In this document: positions 56,149-64,000 of the stretch, piece after piece | Layout of the letters: each line of letters begins with the position of its first letter | How positions within the stretch are numbered: the stretch's first letter is position 1 | Assembly (NCBI RefSeq): GCF_963678635.1 | Contig: NC_087067.1 | Coordinates: 26,731,547 to 26,795,546, forward strand | DNA length: 64,000 bases | Source of the DNA: Symsagittifera roscoffensis | Taxonomy: Eukaryota > Xenacoelomorpha > Acoela > Convolutidae | Direction of reading: 5' to 3' | The notes under the pieces: model-generated | The model's input: only the letters and a program-made list of their open reading frames with translations | What the model was told of the DNA's origin: nothing | The model's database searches: none | Translations under genes and position numbers: made by a program

Positions 56149-56661
56149 GTGGCTGGAAAAGAAAAACGCATCCCTGCTTCAGCCAATCACGTTGCAGTAT
56201 GCAAATACAATAGCCAATTGCCACCGGATGAGGGCTCATTTGCATGCCGCAAAACGGCAGCCAATCAGAATGCTTGCATTTGCATATCGAGGAACTCAAA
56301 TGGGAAAAAAGCAAAACCAGTTGGAGTTTTTACTGAGTGTGAACCAAGTAAATCTTTTATTTTTCCATCTTACAATATGAGTTCGTCATTAAAGAAACTG
56401 AGCAAACTTCTCGCCAAATACCCAGATATCGTATCCAGCAGCGAGAACTCTTCGGAGAAAGAAGTAGTAAATGTAAAATCCAATCTCGATTCCAGAACCA
56501 CAGGAACGGTAGAGGCAAAGACTAACACACTCATTTCTATTCCATCCAAGTTTCCGGGACAAATTTACCCGCCAGTGAACTCAGCAAACATCATCATCAG
56601 CGTAATTCCGAGGGACTGCAAGATGGTGAGGAAGCAAGACTGTTTTACCGGAACTGTTTAG
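56149..56661 (+). pseudogene. Spacer ORF between RNase H and integrase, with CCAAT/octamer cluster
   Basis: A 170-aa open frame whose first 60 residues are Asn/Ala/Cys-rich (KRIPASANHVAVCKYNSQLP) and whose second half (MSSSLKKLSKLLAKYPDIVS) resembles a pol linker. The underlying DNA at 56183-56285 has three CCAAT boxes and three octamers, so the first part may be regulatory rather than ancestral coding sequence. Confidence 0.5.
56183..56285. promoter_or_regulatory. CCAAT/octamer cluster
   Basis: CCAAT at 56183, 56214 and 56261 (each preceded by G). Octamer ATGCAAAT at 56199 and its reverse ATTTGCAT at 56238 and 56278. Motifs alternate with roughly 15-40-bp spacing over 103 bp. This combination is typical of histone-gene and snRNA-type promoters; function here is inferred. 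Confidence 0.5.
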
Positions 56662-56889
56662 CCTCAAATTGGTAGAGGCAAACTACAAGGCAGACAAGCA
56701 GCTAGAAGCGTTTCAAGACATGCTCAAATTTAAGGACCCGGACTTTGAAGACAAGGTGAGAGCCATGGGTAGCTATTTAGGAGAGTACGTTAGCGATTTC
56801 CAAGTGAGGAAGGGGTGCCTTTTGATGGACGAGTGACTACCTATTCCGGTTCTGCTACGCTGACCCATCATCAATCGGATTCATAGCTG

Positions 56890-57403
56890 ACACTATGGGA
56901 AGGCCAGTATGATTGGTGCGTCGAGGGATATTTGGTTCCCATATAATCATCGGAGCCTGGCGTCGAAGGGAGGAGTGTGCCATGTGCACAGCGGCAGGTA
57001 AAAATTTAATTTTTCATACCGGAATAATGATCTTAGCACGGTGTACGAGCAAAAGGAGCCGGTTGAATGTATTCAACTAGACTTTTGGGGAGCTATCAAG
57101 TATCTAAATGAATCTGATAAAGACATTTTGGTGGCGGTCGATCGATTATCTCGATGGCCTTCTGCACTAATATGCAGTGAGAAAAAATCGGATAAAGTCC
57201 TCAAATTCATTTCCAGTTACATTAATACGCATGGAGTCCCCCGGAAAATATATATCAACCAAGGCTTCAATTTCACTTCTAAAAGTGTTAAGACTTTCTG
57301 TTATACCGTGGGAATCAAAATTATATTTTCACCGGTGGATGATCATAGGGCCACCGGGTGTGTAGAGCGAACCATAGGAAGAATTTTGTTCTGCCCTATG
57401 TGA
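56890..57403 (+). pseudogene. pol: Integrase of Ty3 element 2
   Basis: The H2C2 finger ends ECAMCTAAGKNL at about 56968-57010. The core frame 57041-57403 reads VECIQLDFWGAI (first Asp), RLSRWPSALICSEKKSDKVL, IYINQGFNFTSKSVKTF (the second catalytic Asp is Asn), and ATGCVERTIGRI (Glu present). The Asp-to-Asn change makes it catalytically dead in addition to surrounding frameshifts. Confidence 0.85.
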
Positions 57404-57581
57404 AAATGAAAAGCCACGGAATCTAGAAGTAATGGTCGAGCAGGCCCTCGGCACCCTTCGTTTTGCGCCAAATGCTGCGTTAAGAATGTCGTCGTTTGAA
57501 GCACATCATGGCCGAGAGGCAAACACCGTATTACGTAATCTAACTAAAAAGCCTTCAATGAAAAACTTGAATTGGGACTAA

Positions 57582-58412
57582 GTGTTACGTCAAAAATCTG
57601 CTGGTTTAGACATTGACGATCCAATGGCGCAGAAAATGCTACAACCCGCTAGCACAAACTGGAATAGGCGTTCGGATATGTTGAATATGACCCAAAAAAT
57701 GAACCACCTAATGAAGCTGTCAGGAAACCTCGTGTCGCGTGAGGGGACATCGGAGGCGGAAACAAGGGATTGTACGGAAAAACCGAGCAAGAAGCCAGCT
57801 CCACGATCGGAACTTTTGTTTCAGAGAATAAAAGAAAGATATAATAGGTATACACGAAACAAATTGCTAGTGATTCTAAACATACTATCACAGTTACCGA
57901 TGGTTCTATACTTAGGAAAACCTGCCGAAAAACCGGAATCCCGTAAAGCCACTGGGAGACGGAAGTTGCCAAGACCTCCAACACTAACCAGTTTGCGCAA
58001 GAAGCTGGAGAAAATGGATAAATGCCCTGGCCCTAGTAAGGCAATTACGCGAAGCAAGGCGTACAAAGTCAAGTCATGGGAGGACGATTCGTATTCGGAG
58101 GATAAGCCAGCAGCATTAACGTGTTGAGTGCAAGCGCGAGCAGACAAAAGCAAGAAGGGTGAAGGGTCCAGTGGAACAGTTACGCATGCAGGAAATGCGG
58201 ACGTCGAGGAGGGTGTACTGGAAGTGCCAGTAAGTTTGCCGGCGGAGAAGGAGATTAATGCAAAAGGTACCGTAGACAAGTCAGTGGGCAGCGATCCGAA
58301 GCAGCAAACGAGTAGAGGAACGGCGCACAAGGAAGCGAGCGGGCAAGAGCCGGTAATGCACAGGGAGGACGGAGCAAAGAAAAAAACGGGCGGCCTAGGA
58401 AACAACGGTTAG
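57582..58412 (+). pseudogene. Integrase C-terminus and basic tail of Ty3 element 2
   Basis: Upstream of this frame are C-terminal integrase helices (APNAALRMSSFEAHHGREAN near 57465). The frame 57582-58127 is Lys/Arg/Ser/Pro-rich (RKATGRRKLPRPPTLTSLRK, KKLEKMDKCPGPSKAITRSK). A further charged frame, 58128-58412, follows one stop. It corresponds to the tail of element 1; no envelope-type features are seen. Confidence 0.55.
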
Positions 58413-58748
58413 CGTCGTATTCTAGCCAGGATTCTTACAGTCAGGACAATACGGGCTCAAGGAAGAGTACACAAAAAAGAACGGCATTGACGAAGATGGG
58501 ATCAGTAATGATCTATGCTATTTTTCAGGACGAGGGGAAAGGAAAGTCAGCGTCAGCCGAAACGGTGTGAATCATGTTAAGAAGAGAAAAGAGGAAGCAA
58601 AGCTCAAAACTTTACAAACTTGCCTTAAACGTGCATTTGGGCACTTGGCCCAGGGAAGGTTGACCGTAGGATCTAAAACTCAATTTAATTATTAAACTAT
58701 TTCATTTCAATTTTATTTATGCATTTCATTTTTTCAAAGAAGAGGAAT

Positions 58749-58961
58749 TGTCACATATACATATTTATTTTATCATAGTTTTGAGTTCAGTTTATAGTCC
58801 GTTGTGGCAGTGACGTTGATGCTCAGTAATTCATACCTGCCAGCGGCGTTGTCATTCTCCTGTGGTGCTGAAACAATTGATCGTTGAGTTCTTAGATTAT
58901 AAGTTGTCTGTTTATATTACGTACATTCCGAATTCAAGTTACTGGAGGTTCGTTTTTAACA
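58749..58961 (+). repeat. 3' LTR (copy C) of Ty3 element 2
   Basis: Starts TGTCACATATACATATTTAT directly after the polypurine tract AAAGAAGAGGAAT and ends TTTTAACA. Confidence 0.9.
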
Positions 58962-59052
58962 AATTTTTACATTTTCATGCATTTCTATGGAACTGTATCA
59001 GAACACTTGTTCCCGTGAGATGACAAATCATAGCAGGTGAACGTTCTTTACA

Positions 59053-59248
59053 GGCGACAATTCGTAACAAGCGACAAATCGTGACGTTAGATGAGCGGGT
59101 AACACTAATTCACGCGCAATATTCCGGATGTAAACGCCACGGAGCAAAGCAGAGCAAGCATGTTTTACTTGTCAATGCCTTGTTCCAATTTAACACTATT
59201 TACGAACTTTTGCTTGGTACGAATTGTCGCCTATTACGAATTGTCGCC
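59053..59248. mobile_element. Small MITE with 14-bp TIRs
   Basis: GGCGACAATTCGTAA at the left (59053) is mirrored by TTACGAATTGTCGCC at the right. Each end has a second inner copy (GCGACAAATCGTGAC; GTACGAATTGTCGCC). About 195 bp, non-coding. It lies 37 bp beyond the flank shared with LTR copy A. Confidence 0.75.
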
Positions 59249-59249
59249 C

Positions 59250-60290
59250 TACCACTTTTTTCCATGAAACTTTTTCACCGCTAGCATTTTTTAACAATTG
59301 GTTAGAGCTACAAAACTTCTGTCAACATGGGAAGGTCGAAGAAGAACTTGTGACTCATAGCAAAATTAAAAATCCTTATCAGTCATTTGGGAAAAATTGT
59401 AATTCAAATCAATCCAACAATTCTATTGGAAGAATAAATTGATGTTAAAACTTTACAACAGCCAAGGTCTGATCATTAGATACACGCGAAAGAACCAACA
59501 TGAAGGTTTCGAGGTTTCAGGGCAGTAAACTCTATGAGAAGTTCTAAGATTGCAGAGAAAAAGCAAGATTGCTACTAGGATCATCGTTACCTTGTGTGAT
59601 TATTTAACGTATTGGAGGATCATTAGACAGATCTCAAAAATATACGTCATAGTAACTCTGTAAAACCCCAAAAACTTATAAAGTATTGCAGACATAAATA
59701 TCTAAATCGTTTTTTTCTTCCATTTTCATAAAATTGAATTCAATTTTAAAGATAAATGCTTGTGATTTCACAAAAACCCTTTTGAGGCGTGATTGGGATT
59801 GATTTTTCTAGACTAATTAATGAATGTTTGAAAACTAATATTTACATAAAGTGAGAGGGAACTATGACTAGAGTGCGTTTTTTCTATCTGGACGACAACT
59901 CATAAATAGTCAAGTGTTAAATCGTATTAAGTTTTTCTAAGCAATTCTTTGGATTCCAAAAAATGAAAAAGTGCTCTCAGCATTGAAAAAATGGTCTGAC
60001 TTTTTAAAATAATTTCCATAGCATTTGTTGACACTGAAGTTCATGACTTATCCGATTCAGTTCTATTCCAACTTTTAACTTTATAATAATTATAATTACA
60101 CCTCATTTTGGCCTGTTTTGATTTTGGTCATTATTGGTGGCTACAGTATTTGGTTTGCATTTTGGTCGATTTTACCACTGCCAAAATCAAAATTATTTGT
60201 GTTTTAGCATTTCTATTCAAGAAAAAAATAGAAGTTTATCAGAAACGATCTCCGCAACAATTAATAATATACGCAATAGCTTGTCGTTCC
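59250..60290. other. Unassigned AT-rich DNA
   Basis: No recognised genes or repeats. Confidence 0.5.
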
Positions 60291-60295
60291 GACTT

Positions 60296-60465
60296 TCGTA
60301 ACGAAAGTAACGGAATATTTGTGCTTTTGTCGACTTTTCAACCACACATTTTTGACGGAAATTTTCGTATCATTCAAAAGTTAATGTTGCCTTGAGCTTA
60401 AGTTTGAAAGAAGTATATCACCTGTGATCGTTTTTCGCAAACTTATGGGGGTTTAAATATGGGGG
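60296..60465 (+). mobile_element. Helentron/HINE-like family, copy 9 (5' part)
   Basis: Starts GTTCCGACTTTCGTAACGAA and keeps the next 170 bp of the family consensus, then is truncated. Confidence 0.75.
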
Positions 60466-60828
60466 CAAGCTAACAATGGTTTTAGCAATCGTTCTGATTT
60501 ACCTGGATTCTCCAAAATTTGTATGATCTCCAAAGAGGGCGATAATGTCAGGAAACTGTCCTAGAGCTGCATGATTTTTATGTTGGGTTGTCCTATTTAA
60601 GGATCTAGCCCATATGTTCAGGTATTTTTTGATCCAGCCGAAATTTGCTCAATTTTTTTTCAATAAAATAATTGATAATTAATTTCAAAACCACTATTTT
60701 CGAACAAATAATGTTTTATCTCAATTTTTTTTGAGCTTGGGCTTCTATTTAGAAAATTTTTGTATACCATGGCTATTCTATACCGGGTTGACAAAATTGT
60801 TACTTTACATTTTTTATATATTGATTTT

Positions 60829-61229
60829 TGAGTTAGGACCGAAGTGTAACTCATAGAGTAATTTCGGATAGGGTACACCGTCTGCTCGTCACGCTATCTT
60901 ATTTTCGGCCGGATAGATTCGTGCAACTTCTTAGTCTAATACCGATCCTAATCTTACTCTTATACTATCTAGTCTCAGGTTGTTTAACTAGTCTCTGCTA
61001 GGCTCAATAGATCTAGGGTATACTGGTTTATTGCGGCTGCTGAAGTGCTCGGGAGAGTCCAACTAATTTCTAAGTTAAATTCAAATCTCTCTGGTGCTGA
61101 AATTACAAGTAACTTCAGCACTTACAAATAAGTGGGTTGTTAGTTAGATGGATCATGATTGGTTAATATTAAATACTTTACATTGGTAAAACATTTAATT
61201 TATCCAATCATAAAATATAGTTTAGATCA
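60829..61229 (-). repeat. Candidate 3' LTR of a third retroelement
   Basis: On the minus strand the segment starts TGATCTAAACTATATTTTAT and ends CCGGTCC-type sequence closing in ACTCA. It has two CCAAT-like boxes and an AATAAA signal (61027-61032), and a purine-rich GGATGGGTGGAACC precedes it. The partner LTR would lie outside the window, so the ends are unproven. Confidence 0.35.
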
Positions 61230-61279
61230 GGTTCCACCCATCCGGGTTTTACAGAGTTTTTTAGAATAGTTCTTCTGTA

Positions 61280-61445
61280 ATTCAAGGATGGATGATGGAC
61301 GTTGGTATTTGGCGAACATCATAATTTTCTTCCGCTTCTTCTTGTGACAACGACAAATCAATTCTGATTTCAGAATGGTTGGCTATGTCAGGTTTTTCTG
61401 TTCTTCGGGGAGAACTTCTTTTGTGTCTGATCTAGCTTGGGAATG
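61280..61445 (-). pseudogene. C-terminal coding segment of the third element
   Basis: Minus-strand frame HKRSSPRRTEKPDIANHSEI, RIDLSLSQEEAEENYDVRQI, PTSIIHP, then stop near 61285. Composition resembles retroelement polyprotein tails. It lies between the long ORF and the candidate LTR. Confidence 0.4.
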
Positions 61446-61868
61446 GCGTGGAGATTGTGCGTGGAGGGGATGCCTGGTTACTCGGATCTGTACGTATACT
61501 TGAACATCGAGGTGGTCATTGGTCTAGTTCAATGAAATCCTTTTCTGCGAAGTCAAGTCGTACTCTAAATCCTTTGAGTTGTGATTGTGAGCGGCATATC
61601 GATTGTAGTTGGTCATTCTCTCTCGAGTGTAGTGGGGTCGTCTTGTCTTTTGATGTTCGTCCTTGGTGTTGTATTCTGATCTATATATTGCATCATGTGA
61701 TTTTACATTTTATAAAACTTTTATTAGTTTAATATTTTTTAATAATGATTTTAGTTAGTTGTTTTCACAAAAGCTTTTTGTTTTAGTTCGGTTATTTTGA
61801 AGAGTTACTCACCCTTGAGTAGCTCTTATTAAAAATAAAGGTGTGGTCACAAAGCGTGGATGTAGCGC

Positions 61869-61926
61869 GGTGGGTTAGGCCGGCTATAGAGCATGCTCAG
61901 GACGTCCTTTCCTGGTGGGTTAGGCC
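61869..61926. repeat. Direct repeat GGTGGGTTAGGCC within tRNA-like sequence
   Basis: GGTGGGTTAGGCC at 61869-61881 and 61914-61926. The first lies in GTAGCGCGGTGGGTTAGG, which resembles a tRNA A box. A degenerate B-box-like GGGAGTATGATTTC follows at about 61931, so this may be a SINE head. Confidence 0.4.
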
Positions 61927-62700
61927 AGGAGTGGGAGTATGATTTCATGCGGTGTTTGTGAGGGGTCCTGTTATGTGACAACGTTTTATGTTGGGTTTGT
62001 TGTGGTTTTACTTATGTCTTGTTGGTTATGTACTTTTTCCAAAAAGCAAATTGTTTGTGGTATGGGTTTGTCTTTCGACTTTTTTGTGTTTTATTATTTC
62101 TTTCTAAGACTTTGTAATAGTCTTCAAAAGAATAAATTATCCAGTTTTAAACTGGGTTAATCCGGTTTGGGTACCGTTGGTTTCCTTTTCTTAGTCATGC
62201 TGTTATTCTATGATTTGTGGTATTTAGTAAGCTGCGTTGGTTAGTTTTGTTTAGTATATGATTCCTTTCCAACCGGGTTAAAGGAAAGTTTGAAACATGT
62301 TATTATATGTTAGAGTTGTTGAGTGTGAAAACTTGAAACTGAAATTCATTATTTTAAACAATTCTTCGTGGGCGAGCTGTGCGAGTGTGGATAGAATTTC
62401 TGTGCGAATGAATGAAAATATCAAAAGGTTAGTACTGCAATTGCATTTTATTAATTTACTACATAGAATTTAGAAATTTACTGCTAGTTATGGGGGAATT
62501 TTAAGATACAAATTTTCATCATAATTAGATTTACTGCTTTTGGGGGAAAATTTTATAAATTAATTTACTGCATTGGTATTATATTTATTTAATTGTTGGT
62601 GCAAAAGTTTAATAGGGTCTTAAACAGTTTTGAAGAAGTTTGCTATTTTTTATTTTTCTTTTGTGAATTTTTCAGATGATCGAGGATGAAGGCTAAAAAT

Positions 62701-62779
62701 CTAAAGAAAACATGAATAAAGAATGGTGAGTGTTTTAATACTTTAATTAGTTAGTAATATTCATTTAATTCATACTTAC
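62701..62779 (-). other. Candidate 79-bp intron after the long ORF
   Basis: On the minus strand CTAACAG|GTAAGTATG (a near-perfect donor, immediately after the TAA of the long ORF) pairs with CATGTTTTCTTTAG|ATTTTT. It would lie in a 3' UTR, or be used by a spliced transcript of the element. Confidence 0.4.
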
Positions 62780-62782
62780 CTG

Positions 62783-64000
62783 TTAGTCGTCGGGGAAAAA
62801 ACCGTGGGGGAAGATGTCGTGAATTAGTTCTGAAGTTGTGAGTAGTTTAGCTAGAATGCGGATGATATTTTTAGTCTGAAGTAGTGGCCAAAGCAATTGA
62901 AGTGCCTTAATAGTGGTTAGTTCTTCAGTGCCTACTGCAAACTCATAAGGTGTGTTTTGGATTAAGTTATATAATTTGTGGTTAAATTTAGTGTTGTGGA
63001 TGAATTCTAAAATTGGGATTTCTATAGGTTGTAGGAACTCGTGCGGGATAAGGAAGGGTCGGGATTCTTCGGCGTTGAAGGTCTTGGTGATGGGGCAGAA
63101 AATGTACATTTGGGTTATGGGGTCATAATTACGAAGAATACCATGGAGGTTAGTGTCTTTAATACAATATGTGAAATTTAGGAAATACGGTGAAGTGTAT
63201 TTTGAATTGATGAATTGGAAACGATGGTGTGATTGTCTAGAGGGTGTGTGGAGGTCAAAGTGATTTTGGATGAAACGATAGTAACTGTATGTATGTGTTT
63301 GTTTAGTGCGCAACATAATATCGTGTGAGCAGTGTAAATCTCTTTCGTGTGGTGCAAGGAAGTGAAAGGTTAGTGAAAAGATTTGGAAGCGTTCTTTAAA
63401 ACTTTCGTATGCTTGTGTGTTTGTTAGTGCTTCTGAAATAATGTGATCAAACTTTCGGTCGAAGATGTTTAGTGTAAATACATATGGTGTCTTGATGAAA
63501 AATTTCTCGGTGATTTGTGGATTAGCGAAGCGATCGTCGTCTAAGAATTGATCTTGGTTAGCTCTAATGATGTTGTGATCGTAGTATTCTAGTGTATATT
63601 CATTAGCTCTAGGTGCAGTGTGTATTTTTAGTGATTTTTTATATCCAACGTAAGTAAACTGTCTAGCGGTTAGTGGTGTAGTTAGTTGATATAGCATGTC
63701 TTTGTTTCGGTCTATATCGATGGAAGTGCTGGATAAAGGTAAGCAAAGAGGGTTAGTGAAATGATAGTATGAGGTCCAAGAGAGAGTGGGCATTAAAACG
63801 TATTCATCTACAAAGTTGCGTGTTTCGTTAGCGTCGTGAGGGGTGTTTAAGGTGTATTGTGGAAATGAGGGTAAAGTGATAGCTAAAAATTCTTTAGTGT
63901 TAGTATGCTGGGGGTGGTTGATGTATTCACGGGCTGTTCCTGGTTTTGCTGGGAAAGGATGGTTGGGGAATTTTCTTTTAAAAGTGCGGTAAGCTCTATT
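62783..64000 (-). CDS. Long open ORF, right end of window, 5' incomplete (unrecognised)
   Basis: A minus-strand frame with no stop from the window edge to TAA at 62783. The 336 codons counted from an internal ATG (63793) are preceded by about 69 more in frame (RAYRTFKRKFPNHPFPAK), so the start lies beyond 64000. The protein is rich in His, Tyr, Phe, Thr and Asn with few Cys and no hydrophobic membrane segment. Segments include LYQLTTPLTARQFTYVGYKK, FHFLAPHERDLHCSHDIMLR and ELIHDIFPHGFFPDD. Strong A/C bias of the coding strand continues into 61.3-62.7 kb, suggesting one element. It resembles no family I can name. A retroelement protein (gag-, tail- or envelope-position) is my best guess. Confidence 0.6.
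   Translation of the reverse strand, partial: NRAYRTFKRKFPNHPFPAKPGTAREYINHPQHTNTKEFLAITLPSFPQYTLNTPHDANETRNFVDEYVLMPTLSWTSYYHFTNPLCLPLSSTSIDIDRNKDMLYQLTTPLTARQFTYVGYKKSLKIHTAPRANEYTLEYYDHNIIRANQDQFLDDDRFANPQITEKFFIKTPYVFTLNIFDRKFDHIISEALTNTQAYESFKERFQIFSLTFHFLAPHERDLHCSHDIMLRTKQTHTYSYYRFIQNHFDLHTPSRQSHHRFQFINSKYTSPYFLNFTYCIKDTNLHGILRNYDPITQMYIFCPITKTFNAEESRPFLIPHEFLQPIEIPILEFIHNTKFNHKLYNLIQNTPYEFAVGTEELTTIKALQLLWPLLQTKNIIRILAKLLTTSELIHDIFPHGFFPDD

Larger units (their letters stand above)
52924..58961 (+). mobile_element. Ty3/gypsy-type LTR retrotransposon 2, decayed, with duplicated 5' LTR
   Basis: Plus-strand order: LTR copy A (52924-53122), 55-bp spacer, LTR copy B (53178-53368), PBS/gag start, CCHC, protease, RT, RNase H, spacer with CCAAT/octamer cluster, H2C2 and integrase, tail, PPT (AAAGAAGAGGAAT) and 3' LTR copy C (58749-58961). 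It differs in sequence from element 1 but has the same architecture and the same gag/PBS overlap. Stops and frameshifts are frequent. No target-site duplication was found. Confidence 0.9.

Noticed and set aside
57821-58405. 194-aa Ser/Pro/Leu-rich minus ORF
   Set aside because: Antisense to the Lys/Glu-rich tail frames of element 2; composition explained by the complement.
61448-62160. Plus-strand ORFs 61448-61732 and 61939-62160
   Set aside because: Trp/Val/Cys/Phe-rich shadows on the G/T-rich strand of an element whose coding strand is A/C-rich.

Overview
This is a window of AT-rich animal (metazoan) nuclear DNA. It has GT-AG introns, a host gene split by transposon-filled introns, and relics of almost every class of eukaryotic retroelement. 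No prokaryotic operons or viral genome layout are visible. The transposon mix (two Ty3/gypsy-type LTR elements with a tRNA-Ser-like primer site, a restriction-like-endonuclease LINE with a PHD finger, L2/CR1-type LINE relics, a Penelope GIY-YIG element and a copia relic) fits an invertebrate. I cannot name the species from the sequence alone.

Host genes. The first 6.4 kb, minus strand, holds the 5' half of a TRMT2A-like tRNA (uracil-5-)-methyltransferase gene. Three exons were assembled by splice sites and matching phases: 6265-6410, 4336-4516 and 648-832. They encode an acidic N-terminus, an RRM and the conserved VTPL..xPYEKQ linker; the catalytic part lies off the left edge. Its introns carry tRNA-like repeats, a near-perfect 110-bp hairpin and a truncated duplicate of the RRM exon. 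A contiguous 230-codon copy of the N-terminal third of mitochondrial proline dehydrogenase lies at 19144-19836 (+), broken only by three TAG codons. A second, unrecognised gene appears on the minus strand between about 27 and 35 kb. Four exons there (34531-34703, 32928-33014, 32160-32286, 27238-27416) join in phase. Further exon candidates lie at 47394-47554, 47929-48160 and 51202-51420.

Mobile elements from left to right: RLE-type LINE with PHD finger (about 6990-10200, -); LINE C-terminal relic (11050-11340, -); Penelope relic (13052-13850, -); copia relic (15100-17670, -); LINE SGNH-esterase and 2A-like relic (28.5-29.4 kb, +); CR1/L2-like RT in a tandem duplication (37.8-40.1 kb, -); complete but decayed Ty3/gypsy element with 225-bp LTRs and a 5-bp target duplication (40901-47130, -); second Ty3/gypsy element with a duplicated 5' LTR (52924-58961, +); candidate 3' LTR plus long A/C-rich ORF of a third element running off the right edge (60829-64000, -). 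A roughly 500-bp non-autonomous family occurs nine times between 20 and 60.5 kb. It has 9-bp subterminal inverted repeats and a terminal hairpin and resembles Helentron/HINE elements.

Other structure: a 310-bp-arm inverted repeat (33180-33917), a 965-bp segmental duplication (22675/24274), a decamer minisatellite (17.7 kb), a small MITE (59.05 kb), and a cluster of three CCAAT boxes and three octamer motifs inside the second Ty3 element. Most of the remaining DNA is AT-rich with no gene I can support.
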